A program made the position numbers and the translations under genes. The notes beneath the pieces were generated by a model. That model was not told the DNA's origin, did not search any database, and was given only the letters and a program-made list of their open reading frames with translations. A stretch of 64,000 nucleotides of DNA from Aureitalea sp. L0-47. Lineage in GTDB: Bacteria > Bacteroidota > Bacteroidia > Flavobacteriales > Flavobacteriaceae. The first letter of the stretch is position 1, and every line of letters begins with the position of its first letter. The stretch is from assembly GCF_026126405.1 (NCBI RefSeq), contig NZ_JAFMTQ010000004.1, forward strand, positions 1 to 64,000. Direction: 5' to 3'. Below are positions 27,919 through 36,695 of the stretch, one piece after another.

Positions 27919-28746
27919 TCAAAGAGTGGTAAAGGCCGATAGCAGATCCGGCAGGTCTTCATCCTCGTCCATTTCTATCTTAAGGTCAGGAGCGAGGTAA
28001 GTGTCCTTATCCCCGTGATGATACAGCCTCCATTGTTCGTTATTATACTCGAGAGCCGTAAGATTCTCCACCCAGTCGCCACTGTTCATGTACGTGCATG
28101 TACCATTCTCATTCGAAACCTCCTTGATCACCGGTTGGTGAATATGACCACAAACCACATAATCATACTCATTGTGAATGGCCAGTTCCGCAGCGGTTTC
28201 CTCAAAGTTGGATATAAACTTCACGGCACCTTTTACCGAGTTCTTGATCTTTTTGGAAAGGGAGTACTTTTCTTTCCCAAGTCCCACAAGGACAAAGTTT
28301 ACAACAAGGTTGATACGAATTAGCAGATCGTAACCCCAACCACCTAATTTCGCCAGCCATTTGGCGTGTTGAATTGAAGCATCGAAGACGTCACCATGGA
28401 AAAACCAGGCTTTTTTACCATCTAATCCGAGGACTAACTTATCCATGATGTATATATTCCCCATCTTGGTATCACTGAACTTCCGAAGTTTTTCATCGTG
28501 ATTACCTGTGAGGTAGTATACCATGGTTCCCTTTGCCGCCAGAGAAATAATTTTCTTGATTACCTGAAGATGGGCTTTAGGAAAATAGCGCTTCCTGAAT
28601 TGCCATATATCGAAGATATCCCCGTTGAGAATAAGCTTTTTAGGCTTGACGGAATTAAGGTATTGAAGTACCTCTTTCGCATGACAGCCGTAGGTCCCCA
28701 AATGGACATCCGAAATAACGACTATTTCTACCTTTCTCTTCAACAC
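27919..28746 (-). CDS. Metallophosphoesterase, UDP-2,3-diacylglucosamine diphosphatase-like
   Basis: The 275-residue calcineurin-like enzyme shows all five metal motifs: ISDVHLG, GDIFDIW, GNHDE, FHGDVFD and GHIHQP. It resembles the LpxH/LpxH2-like proteins of lipid A synthesis in Bacteroidetes. The start is GTG 28746 or the adjacent TTG 28743, and the latter gives a family-like LKRKVEIVVISD beginning. Confidence 0.83.
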   Translation of the reverse strand: MLKRKVEIVVISDVHLGTYGCHAKEVLQYLNSVKPKKLILNGDIFDIWQFRKRYFPKAHLQVIKKIISLAAKGTMVYYLTGNHDEKLRKFSDTKMGNIYIMDKLVLGLDGKKAWFFHGDVFDASIQHAKWLAKLGGWGYDLLIRINLVVNFVLVGLGKEKYSLSKKIKNSVKGAVKFISNFEETAAELAIHNEYDYVVCGHIHQPVIKEVSNENGTCTYMNSGDWVENLTALEYNNEQWRLYHHGDKDTYLAPDLKIEMDEDEDLPDLLSAFTTL

Positions 28747-28892
28747 GGTGATTTGGGATACAAAGGTTTTCTTATTCGCCAGAAAACAGATTAATTGAAT
28801 GTTACTAATAGATAGTCAAAATGTTATCGTTGCCAGTCTAGTTTAAAAGAATCGTAAACACATTTATTTTTTTAATATTCATGCGTAACCGC

Positions 28893-28900
28893 TACATTTG
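28893..28900 (+). promoter_or_regulatory. Minus-7 element upstream of aroC
   Basis: TACATTTG matches the flavobacterial -7 box and lies 13 nt before the aroC ATG. No good -33 TTG is seen at the right distance. Confidence 0.45.
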
Positions 28901-28913
28901 TTGAAAACAGTAC

Positions 28914-29978
28914 ATGGCAGGTAATTCCTTCGGAAGCGTTTTTAAACTTACTACATTTGGTGAGTCACATGGTGAAGCCATCGGAGGGATCATAGACGGC
29001 TGCCCTGCAGGCCTGGAGGTTGACATGGATGCCATTCAGCGTGAAATGCAGCGCAGAAAACCGGGACAATCGGCCATAGTTACCCAGCGAAAAGAAGAAG
29101 ACGAAGTACAATTCCTTTCTGGAATATTCGAAGGGAAGACGACAGGAACACCCATTGGTTTTGTTATTCAGAATACCAACCAAAAATCCAGGGATTATTC
29201 TCATATCAAAGATACGTACAGACCTTCCCACGCCGACTACACCTACGATAAAAAATATGGCATTCGCGATTACCGTGGAGGAGGCAGATCTTCTGCCAGG
29301 GAAACGGCATGTAGAGTTGTAGCAGGAGCCCTTGCCAAACAATTACTGAATCAAATTTCAATTACTGCCTATGTTTCCGCCGTTGGAGAAATGAGCCTGG
29401 ACAAACCCTATACAGACCTGGACTTTTCAGAAATAGAAAAGAACCCGGTACGGACGGCTGACGCAGAAATGGCAAAGGAAATGGAGGCCTATATCAAACA
29501 GATCCGCAAAGAAGGTGATACTGTTGGAGGAATGATCACTTGTGTGATTCAAAATGTTCCTGTTGGGCTGGGTGAGCCAGTTTTTTATAAACTTCACGCA
29601 CAACTAGGAAAAGCCATGCTATCCATCAACGCGGTTAAAGGCTTTGAATACGGTAGCGGATTTTCAGGAACACGTTTGAAAGGAAGCGAACACAACGATA
29701 GCTTTAACAAGGACGGAACTACTCAAACCAATCATAGTGGCGGTGTACAAGGAGGTATAAGTAACGGAGCCGATATTTATTTCAACGTGGCTTTTAAGCC
29801 CGTGGCAACCATTATGCAATCCCAAACCACTATAGATTCGAAGGGCAATAGCGTTAAAATGCAGGGAAAGGGAAGACATGACCCATGTGTGGTTCCTAGA
29901 GCCGTACCCATCGTGGAGGCCATGGCGGCACTTGTTTTAGCTGATTTCTGGCTTTTAAACCGACTTTCAAAAATTTAA
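28914..29978 (+). CDS. aroC: Chorismate synthase
   Basis: This 354-residue enzyme catalyses the last shikimate step, EPSP to chorismate, using reduced FMN. It is recognised by [18 protein letters not shown] at the N terminus, [14 protein letters not shown] and the [12 protein letters not shown] motif. The length is normal. It is followed after 15 nt by the symporter gene. Confidence 0.96.
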   Translation: MAGNSFGSVFKLTTFGESHGEAIGGIIDGCPAGLEVDMDAIQREMQRRKPGQSAIVTQRKEEDEVQFLSGIFEGKTTGTPIGFVIQNTNQKSRDYSHIKDTYRPSHADYTYDKKYGIRDYRGGGRSSARETACRVVAGALAKQLLNQISITAYVSAVGEMSLDKPYTDLDFSEIEKNPVRTADAEMAKEMEAYIKQIRKEGDTVGGMITCVIQNVPVGLGEPVFYKLHAQLGKAMLSINAVKGFEYGSGFSGTRLKGSEHNDSFNKDGTTQTNHSGGVQGGISNGADIYFNVAFKPVATIMQSQTTIDSKGNSVKMQGKGRHDPCVVPRAVPIVEAMAALVLADFWLLNRLSKI

Positions 29979-29993
29979 TCGAACAAACTCAAT

Positions 29994-31319
29994 ATGAAAA
30001 AATTAGCGCTGCATTGGAAGATTCTTATCGGAATGTTATTAGGGCTCGTCTTCGGGTTTATTATGCTCCAGGTCTCCTGGGGTCCGGGATTTGTTGAGGA
30101 TTGGGTGAAGTGGTTAGGAACCATTTTTATCAAACTCTTAAAGCTCATAGCTATTCCTTTGATCCTGGCTTCGCTAATTAAAGGTATTTCCGATCTGAAG
30201 GATATTTCGAAATTCAGCAGCATTGGATTGCGCACCATAGTGACCTACGTTTTTACTACGGTTATAGCGATTACAATTGGGTTATTACTTGTGAATGTGC
30301 TTCAGCCGGGCGATGGTGTTTCTGAAGAGACCATTGCCAAACTAACGGAAACCTATGCTGGTGACAGCGGCGTTCAGTCGAAGATCGCGGAAGCGACTCG
30401 GCAAAAAGAGAGTGGCCCATTGCAGTTTTTAGTTGATATGGTGCCAGACAATGCCATTAAATCTATGAGTGAGAATAAACTCATGCTCCAGGTAATCGTT
30501 TTTGCCATATTCCTGGGCATTTCACTGCTTCTCATCGGTGAAAAACGCGCCAAACCAATGAAGGAACTTTTCGATTCCCTGAACGATGTGGTGCTAAAGA
30601 TGGTAGATCTTATCATGTTATTCGCCCCTTATGCAGTATTTTCACTTTTAGCGAACGTTGTGGTTACCAGTGGTGATCCGGATCTTTTATACGCACTTCT
30701 AAAATATGCAGGTACCGTGGTGCTAGGCTTGATAATGATGATAGGCTTCTATCTCACGGTTGTTGGCGTATTTGTAAAAAAGAATCCATTCTGGTTCCTG
30801 AAAGAAATAAGCCCTGCTCAATTACTTGCATTTTCAACCAGCTCCAGTGCCGCAACACTCCCTGTAACTATGGAAAGAGTGGAAGAGCATATTGGTGTTG
30901 ACAAGGAGGTAAGTAGTTTTGTGCTCCCCGTAGGAGCCACGATCAATATGGATGGAACTAGCCTGTACCAGGCTGTAGCCGCGGTCTTTATATCCCAGGC
31001 CCTCGCATTCGATCTTACCTTTGCAGATCAGCTTACCATCGTATTAACAGCTCTATTGGCATCTATAGGCTCGGCAGCTGTACCAGGTGCTGGTATGGTT
31101 ATGTTAGTAATCGTACTTGAATCCATAGGTTTCCCTGCAGATCGCTTTCCAATTGCACTCGCCCTGATCTTTGCGGTAGACAGGCCGCTTGACATGTGCC
31201 GAACGGTTATCAATGTAACCGGTGATGCGACAGTATCAATGGTGGTAGCCAAAACAGTTGGGAAACTGGGCGACCCGCGTGTAGAGGATTGGGATAAACA
31301 CTACGAAGAAGTGAAATAA
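29994..31319 (+). CDS. Dicarboxylate/amino acid:cation symporter (DAACS family)
   Basis: The 441-residue membrane protein has about eight helices plus re-entrant loops. The serine-rich hairpin AFSTSSSAATLPVT, the NMDGTSLY motif and the late DRPLDMCRTVINVTGD are hallmarks of GltP/DctA transporters, which carry glutamate, aspartate or C4-dicarboxylates with Na+ or H+. DRPLDMCRT suggests acidic amino acids, but this is not certain. Confidence 0.92.
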   Translation: MKKLALHWKILIGMLLGLVFGFIMLQVSWGPGFVEDWVKWLGTIFIKLLKLIAIPLILASLIKGISDLKDISKFSSIGLRTIVTYVFTTVIAITIGLLLVNVLQPGDGVSEETIAKLTETYAGDSGVQSKIAEATRQKESGPLQFLVDMVPDNAIKSMSENKLMLQVIVFAIFLGISLLLIGEKRAKPMKELFDSLNDVVLKMVDLIMLFAPYAVFSLLANVVVTSGDPDLLYALLKYAGTVVLGLIMMIGFYLTVVGVFVKKNPFWFLKEISPAQLLAFSTSSSAATLPVTMERVEEHIGVDKEVSSFVLPVGATINMDGTSLYQAVAAVFISQALAFDLTFADQLTIVLTALLASIGSAAVPGAGMVMLVIVLESIGFPADRFPIALALIFAVDRPLDMCRTVINVTGDATVSMVVAKTVGKLGDPRVEDWDKHYEEVK

Positions 31320-31453
31320 GCTTCGATGCCGTGTATTCATGAATTTGGCGGAAAGACAGGCCTTGCTTTCATGAAATATTGGAATCACTAAACCTAATCC
31401 GCTGTTTTTCAGCGACTAATTTTATAGTATTGTCTTCGAGATGAAATTAGTCC

Positions 31454-32254
31454 ATGATGTTACGTTTAATCTTTTGTAGTTTTCTTTTCATATGTACAGG
31501 GATGTTTAGCCAGGTGGGTATCAATACAACATCGCCCAGCCCGGCATCTATCCTTGAAATCAGCAGTACTCAGGACAACATTCATTTCGGTGGTTTAATG
31601 CCTCCCAGGGTTCCTACCATAGCTAACAGGAATTCAATTGGTCCTTCGTTCTCTGATATTGGATTGCTAGTTTTCGTTGATGAGGTTCAGTGTTTACAGG
31701 TATGGAACGGAACAACCTGGGAGGATATTCACTGCCTCAACGAAGTGAACCTTCTAGGAGTTTATCAAAACTTCGATTTAAATACAAGCTGGGGCTATAC
31801 TTCTGATGTTCCGTTTTTCGATAATGGGACGGACGGATATTTTGGAGTAACCGATAATTCTAACGGTGGATTCAGCAACCTCACTACGCTTACAAACCAG
31901 TTCCTGGGAATTTTGGATCTTGATGACGAAGGTGTTAACGGCACCTCCGGTTTTGCTACCATTACCTTCAACACCATAGATATTTCAGGTGCTCCCGCAG
32001 GTGGCACTCTATCTTTTTCATACGAATTCTTTGAATTCGACACAGGGGATGATGCCTTCTATACCGTCACTATTGACGGGGTCCCACAGGCAGAAGTGCA
32101 ACTCATAAACGGGCTTTCAAACTTATCCCTATCTGGAAATGTAACAGTGCCGATCCCACCGGGAACCAGCACTGTTGGATTGAGTATTAGAATTCGCCAG
32201 GACGGCGCCAGTGACTTTGCTGGATTCGATAATTTCGCAATTATCCCAAATTGA
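31454..32254 (+). CDS. Secreted protein with flavobacterial QVGIN N terminus
   Basis: The 266-residue protein has a signal peptide ending FSQ. QVGINTTSPSPASILEIS then follows, a motif common at the start of flavobacterial surface proteins. The C-terminal half (about 95-265) reads like a beta-sandwich, possibly carbohydrate-binding (NFDLNTSWGY, DGASDFAGFDNFAI). No sorting domain is evident. Function unknown. Confidence 0.7.
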   Translation: MMLRLIFCSFLFICTGMFSQVGINTTSPSPASILEISSTQDNIHFGGLMPPRVPTIANRNSIGPSFSDIGLLVFVDEVQCLQVWNGTTWEDIHCLNEVNLLGVYQNFDLNTSWGYTSDVPFFDNGTDGYFGVTDNSNGGFSNLTTLTNQFLGILDLDDEGVNGTSGFATITFNTIDISGAPAGGTLSFSYEFFEFDTGDDAFYTVTIDGVPQAEVQLINGLSNLSLSGNVTVPIPPGTSTVGLSIRIRQDGASDFAGFDNFAIIPN

Positions 32255-32256
32255 TA

Positions 32257-33072
32257 TTAGCCTTCCTTGTGAATTTCGACCTGGTGCGGATATGGAATTT
32301 CAATTCCGGCGGCATCGAGTTCGTCTTTAATGGTAGCGATCAAATTGAACTGTACAGGCCAGAAATCTTCATTTTTTACCGAACAACGCACAGCGAAATC
32401 CACCGAACTATCACCGAGGCCGGATACTTCTACCAGGGGAGGTGGGTCTGATAATACATTATCCTGCTTCTGAATAGCACCCATTAAAACTTCTTTAGTC
32501 TGCTTTATATCGGCATCGTAAGAAACGCCGATCGTTAGAAATATCTTTTGAAATCCTTCAGCGGTATAGTTGGTTATGGTTCCGTTAGACAAAGCACCGT
32601 TCGGAATAATCACCAGCCGGTTCTGAGGCGTAAGCAACTTTGTTGTAAAAATCTCTATTTCTTTCACACTCCCCAGTTCGCCTTGAGCATTAATGACATC
32701 TCCAACCTTGAAGGGCCTGAATAACATTATAAGAACACCTCCTGCAAAATTGGACAGGGATCCTTGTAAAGCTAAACCCACAGCGAGACCCGCCGCACCG
32801 AGAACTGCTATGAATGAAGTGGATTCTATACCTAACTGACTCAAGACCGCAATGAATAACATTATCTTGAGTATCCATCCTACAAGATTCGCAAGAAACC
32901 GCTGAAGCGTCTCCTCCATATCCCTTTTTCTAAGAGCTTTTCGGATACCTCTAGTTATTATCTTGATCACCCATAAACCTATGAGTAACAGGGCAAGAGC
33001 TGCAAGAATTCTTGGACCGTATTCGAATATAAGATCCTTAGCTATTTGTAGATATTTTTCTGAATTTTCCAT
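32257..33072 (-). CDS. mscS: Small-conductance mechanosensitive channel MscS
   Basis: The 271-residue protein has three N-terminal helices. The pore helix is glycine/alanine-rich (LGAAGLAVGLALQGSLSNFAGG), followed by the beta domain (FKVGDVINAQGELGSVKEI). It is a standard short MscS that releases osmolytes under hypo-osmotic stress. Its stop lies 2 nt from that of the convergent surface-protein gene. Confidence 0.93.
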   Translation of the reverse strand: MENSEKYLQIAKDLIFEYGPRILAALALLLIGLWVIKIITRGIRKALRKRDMEETLQRFLANLVGWILKIMLFIAVLSQLGIESTSFIAVLGAAGLAVGLALQGSLSNFAGGVLIMLFRPFKVGDVINAQGELGSVKEIEIFTTKLLTPQNRLVIIPNGALSNGTITNYTAEGFQKIFLTIGVSYDADIKQTKEVLMGAIQKQDNVLSDPPPLVEVSGLGDSSVDFAVRCSVKNEDFWPVQFNLIATIKDELDAAGIEIPYPHQVEIHKEG

Positions 33073-33225
33073 CGTCGTTATTTTATAGTTTCGAAATTAA
33101 AAAATTGTTAGTAGAACCGCATTATTAATCCGCCATATTTACCATTAATTTTCGCTCAAGGACCAACTTTTTAAGAGTAAGCGCCGCAATGTATTCCCCT
33201 GAAATATTTGTTGTGGATAAGTAAA

Positions 33226-33233
33226 TAGATTTG
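33226..33233 (+). promoter_or_regulatory. Minus-7 element of the ATP-grasp/QEGLA module
   Basis: TAGATTTG lies 28 nt before the ATG of the ATP-grasp gene. A TTG at 33208-33210 is 15 nt upstream, slightly short of the usual spacing. Confidence 0.45.
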
Positions 33234-33261
33234 CTATATTTATTTTCTTAAATAAACCAAC

Positions 33262-34290
33262 ATGAACGTTTGCTTTATAATGTATCCATGGGAAGACATG
33301 GACCCGGACAATGACACCACTTTGGCCATGATCCACGAGTTTGTTAAACGCGGACATGGAATGGCCATTACCACTCCTGCTAACCTCACCATTCGAGATA
33401 GCGTTGCCTACGCTTTTTGCAAATGTGTGGTTCGCGCTGAAAAGATCAGTAAATCGCTGAAATCTTTCCACGGGAATACAAAATTCTATGATGAAATGCT
33501 TCCGCTGGCCGGTTTCGATGTGATCATTCTAAGAAGTAACCCACCGTTAGACATGATCATGCTGAACTTCCTGGATAGCGTGAAGGATGATGTGTTTATA
33601 ATGAACGACCTGGACGGGATCCGAAGAGCAAATAACAAATTGTATACCGCTGTATTCGAAGATGAAGAGAATGAGATCATTCCTCGTACTCACGTGACCA
33701 AGAACAAGGAGTATCTTAAAAAAGTGATCAAAGAAGGTCCGGACAAAATGATACTTAAACCACTCAATGGATTTGGTGGCTCCGGTGTTATTCTTATTGA
33801 AAAGAGGGCGATGAAAAGTATTAATTCATTGCTGGATTTTTATATAGACAACAAGGATGGCACTAGCAATTATGTAATCCTGCAGGATTATATTGAAGGT
33901 GCCGACCAGGGGGATGTGCGTATCTTAATGCTGAATGGACAGCCTATTGGCGCCATGCGTCGCGTACCTGGTGATGAAGATCACCGAAGCAATGTAAGTG
34001 CAGGTGGTAGCGTTCAAAAACACAGCTTAACAAAACACGAAAAGGAACTTTGCCGAAGGATTGGTCCGAAATTAGTTAAAGACGGACTCTACTTTGTGGG
34101 TATCGATGTGATAGGCGGTAAGTTGGTAGAGGTGAATGTAATGTCACCAGGCGGAATCACCTACATGAACAAAGTTTATAAAACCAGGGTTCAGGAGAAG
34201 GTGATCGATTTTGTTGAGGACAAGGTACTCGAAAGGGTCACTGCCTTCGAACGCCGTCAGAAACTCAGAAAACACGTTAGTGAAGCCTAA
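33262..34290 (+). CDS. Glutathione synthetase-like ATP-grasp ligase
   Basis: The 342-residue protein aligns in order with GshB-type ligases. It has an N-terminal substrate domain (MYPWEDMDPDNDTT), the ATP-grasp loop KPLNGFGGSG and the metal-binding VEVNVMSPGGITYMN near the C terminus. The organism makes bacillithiol (bshA at 21099), and no gamma-glutamylcysteine ligase is in view, so the substrate may not be glutathione. The gene's last base overlaps the start of the amidohydrolase gene (TAATG). It is the first of a three-gene module. Confidence 0.85.
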   Translation: MNVCFIMYPWEDMDPDNDTTLAMIHEFVKRGHGMAITTPANLTIRDSVAYAFCKCVVRAEKISKSLKSFHGNTKFYDEMLPLAGFDVIILRSNPPLDMIMLNFLDSVKDDVFIMNDLDGIRRANNKLYTAVFEDEENEIIPRTHVTKNKEYLKKVIKEGPDKMILKPLNGFGGSGVILIEKRAMKSINSLLDFYIDNKDGTSNYVILQDYIEGADQGDVRILMLNGQPIGAMRRVPGDEDHRSNVSAGGSVQKHSLTKHEKELCRRIGPKLVKDGLYFVGIDVIGGKLVEVNVMSPGGITYMNKVYKTRVQEKVIDFVEDKVLERVTAFERRQKLRKHVSEA

Positions 34291-35117
34291 TGATCCGATT
34301 ATCAGTTTCAGAAATAATAGAAAAGATCGGGAATGAAGAGATCTTTGAAGCGGTAGCAGAGGATTATTCATTTACGTTGAAGATAGACGAGTACGTTCCC
34401 TATGCCTGTGGAGCGGTTCACGATGGCCATCAATTCCGAAGAGAACTTTGGGATAATTGTCTTCATACAACCTACGAACGCTGGTTTGAAGAAGATCCCT
34501 GTACGAAAGAATTCGTTAAGTCGCACCCCATCGTAATTGCCGGCTGTGACAGCAGGTTCGAATACGATCTCAATCGCGATCCTGATAACGCTATCTACGA
34601 CGATGCCTGGGGAAAGAAACTCTGGAGAGAGCCACTTTCAGAAGAAATGAAGGCCAAGAGCCTCGAAAAGCACAACGCTTTCTATTCTGTAGTTCACGCC
34701 TTGATCGCTAAGCTTGAGCAAAAATTCGGGACCATTGTGGTGTACGATATGCACAGTTATAATTGGCGCCGATGGGATAGGGAAGTGCCGGTAATTAATT
34801 TAGGAACTTCTAATATAGATAACGGGCGCTTCGGACCTAGTGTAGAAGAATGGCGCGAATCGTTATCCGAACTGAAATTACCTCATGGGATTACATCGAC
34901 TTCCAACATTAACGATACCTTTTTCGGAAATGGGTATTTTCTGAAATATATTACCAAAACCTTTAAAAATACCTTAGTTTTGGCAACCGAATTCAAGAAG
35001 ATTTACTGCGACGAGATGAATATGATCGTCTTTCCTGAAGTAGTTGCCGCCATTGAAGAGCAACTCCGAAGTAAATTGAAGAAACACGCCAAGGCGTTTT
35101 ATAAGGAACACAATTAA
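34290..35117 (+). CDS. N-formylglutamate amidohydrolase-like protein
   Basis: The 275-residue protein matches the HutG/N-formylglutamate amidohydrolase fold, with ACGAVHDGHQFRREL (zinc site), CDSRFEYDLNRD and the VYDMHSYNWRR motif. No other histidine-degradation gene is present, so a role in the hut pathway is unlikely. It more probably acts on a product of the adjacent ATP-grasp ligase. The stop is 3 nt before the QEGLA peptidase gene. Confidence 0.85.
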   Translation: MIRLSVSEIIEKIGNEEIFEAVAEDYSFTLKIDEYVPYACGAVHDGHQFRRELWDNCLHTTYERWFEEDPCTKEFVKSHPIVIAGCDSRFEYDLNRDPDNAIYDDAWGKKLWREPLSEEMKAKSLEKHNAFYSVVHALIAKLEQKFGTIVVYDMHSYNWRRWDREVPVINLGTSNIDNGRFGPSVEEWRESLSELKLPHGITSTSNINDTFFGNGYFLKYITKTFKNTLVLATEFKKIYCDEMNMIVFPEVVAAIEEQLRSKLKKHAKAFYKEHN

Positions 35118-35120
35118 TTT

Positions 35121-36284
35121 ATGCCGTTAACCGAAACGATAATCGCTAACCATCCTAACGTGGTTAGGATCGATACGAATTTGAACAAATTGGTCAAGAA
35201 GATCGAATTGCTCAATTATATCAATCCAACCAATATAGAACAGGAGAAGCGAAACTTCTTTTCATCCAAATACAACATAAACCCAAGATTCCATTATAGA
35301 AAAGTCGATTTTGATGCCCATAAACTCCAGCAGGAATTGTTTTCCCAGGACATCGATAGCATCAAAGACGAAGAAACACGAAATTTTTACCGGGATGTGA
35401 TCTACGACTACTCCGGATTGATCCAATGTATCGAAGCGATAGGGAAGGGCAGTAAGTTCTATTTCAATTCACTAAAATCCTTTGGAACGCCTACTGAAAA
35501 AGATGTAGATAATGCCAAATTCATTCTTCATTTCGAAGATGAGGAATACGATCAGGAGATGTTCCCTGTTTTTAACGCCACCGAAGCAGCCGACTATTTC
35601 CAGGAATTCACCAAGCGCTACGATTTTAAGTTCAACTTAAAATATTCCACCAAGCTTTCTGCAGCCGCCATGGTTCAGAATAGTACACAGACACTTGTGA
35701 TCAAGAAGAACCATCGTTATAGTGCCAACCAGCTAAAGGTACTGGCCAACCACGAAATCGGGGTTCATATGGTGACCACCTTCAACGGCATGGCACAACC
35801 GCTGAAGATCTTCCACAATGGATTCCCCAAGAACCTTGAAACCCAGGAAGGCCTGGCAGTGTTTAGTGAATATATGAGCGGTTGCCTTACGTTATACCGT
35901 CTAAAGGAACTTTCCTATCGTGTAATTGCCACCGACAGCCTTAGAAAAGGATTCGATTTCTGTGCTACATTCGACCTACTGCATAACCAGTACAAACTGA
36001 ATAGGGAAGAGGCCTATACCATCTCGCTTCGTGCGCACCGTGGCGGGGGATTCACCAAGGACTTCCTTTATCTCACAGGTTTAAAGAAGATCTATGACGC
36101 CTATCACAGTGGAGAAAAAATGGATCCTTTGCTTTCAGGAAAAGTTACTTTCGAGTACAGGTCGATCGTGAATCGCTGGAGGGAAATGGGCCTTTCCGAA
36201 GAGAATCAATACGAAAACTACGCCTTCAATACAAACGAGAACAACAACTCCAAGCTGGAATTCATTCTTCAGAATTTAAAGTAA
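35121..36284 (+). CDS. QEGLA-motif zinc peptidase family protein (DUF1704, MATCAP-like)
   Basis: The 387-residue protein carries HEIGVH at residues 211-216 (HExxxH) and TQEGLAVFSEY at 241-251. It is annotated elsewhere as flavohemoglobin expression-modulating QEGLA motif protein. The family also contains the animal tubulin detyrosinases MATCAP, so a zinc carboxypeptidase activity is expected, with E243 as a candidate third ligand. It is coupled to the ligase and amidohydrolase genes. The substrate is unknown. Confidence 0.83.
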   Translation: MPLTETIIANHPNVVRIDTNLNKLVKKIELLNYINPTNIEQEKRNFFSSKYNINPRFHYRKVDFDAHKLQQELFSQDIDSIKDEETRNFYRDVIYDYSGLIQCIEAIGKGSKFYFNSLKSFGTPTEKDVDNAKFILHFEDEEYDQEMFPVFNATEAADYFQEFTKRYDFKFNLKYSTKLSAAAMVQNSTQTLVIKKNHRYSANQLKVLANHEIGVHMVTTFNGMAQPLKIFHNGFPKNLETQEGLAVFSEYMSGCLTLYRLKELSYRVIATDSLRKGFDFCATFDLLHNQYKLNREEAYTISLRAHRGGGFTKDFLYLTGLKKIYDAYHSGEKMDPLLSGKVTFEYRSIVNRWREMGLSEENQYENYAFNTNENNNSKLEFILQNLK

Positions 36285-36287
36285 AAG

Positions 36288-36695
36288 CTAGATAAATTTG
36301 TTCTTCAGTTCGGGTGTTGGAATCATGCAACTTTCTTTCTTGCCAAACCACTTATAGCGATACTTCGCAATGATATCGTACACAAAATCACGAATGAATT
36401 TTGGGAAGATAAGGAATCCGTGAAGTAATGGCCACATTCCCTTGAGGTACAGTGCGATGCGCAATGCCGCTGTTGATTTTACATACGCCTTGCCATTATC
36501 GATGAGTATGATGGAATCGATCTTTTTTGTATCTATCCCATATTGCTTTATAATGGTCCTTCCGGTTTCCTCCTGAAGTGATGTAAAACGGAAACGATCG
36601 TCTTTATCTTTACCGATCATAAAGATAACCGCACCATTACAAAGGTTACAGACTCCGTCAAAGAGTACTATTTTATGGTTTTCCGCTTCCTTCAT
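36288..36695 (-). CDS. DCC-family thiol-disulfide oxidoreductase (DUF393)
   Basis: The 135-residue protein has the N-terminal VLFDGVCNLCNG motif (DxxCxxC), diagnostic of the DUF393/DCC family, a thioredoxin-like fold group. The start overlaps the stop of mutS2 by 1 nt. The substrate is unknown. Confidence 0.87.
   Translation of the reverse strand: MKEAENHKIVLFDGVCNLCNGAVIFMIGKDKDDRFRFTSLQEETGRTIIKQYGIDTKKIDSIILIDNGKAYVKSTAALRIALYLKGMWPLLHGFLIFPKFIRDFVYDIIAKYRYKWFGKKESCMIPTPELKNKFI

Noticed and set aside
31400-31414. CGCTG-TTTTT-CAGCG hairpin after the symporter gene
   Set aside because: A 5-bp stem with a T loop and no T-tract is too weak to call as a terminator.
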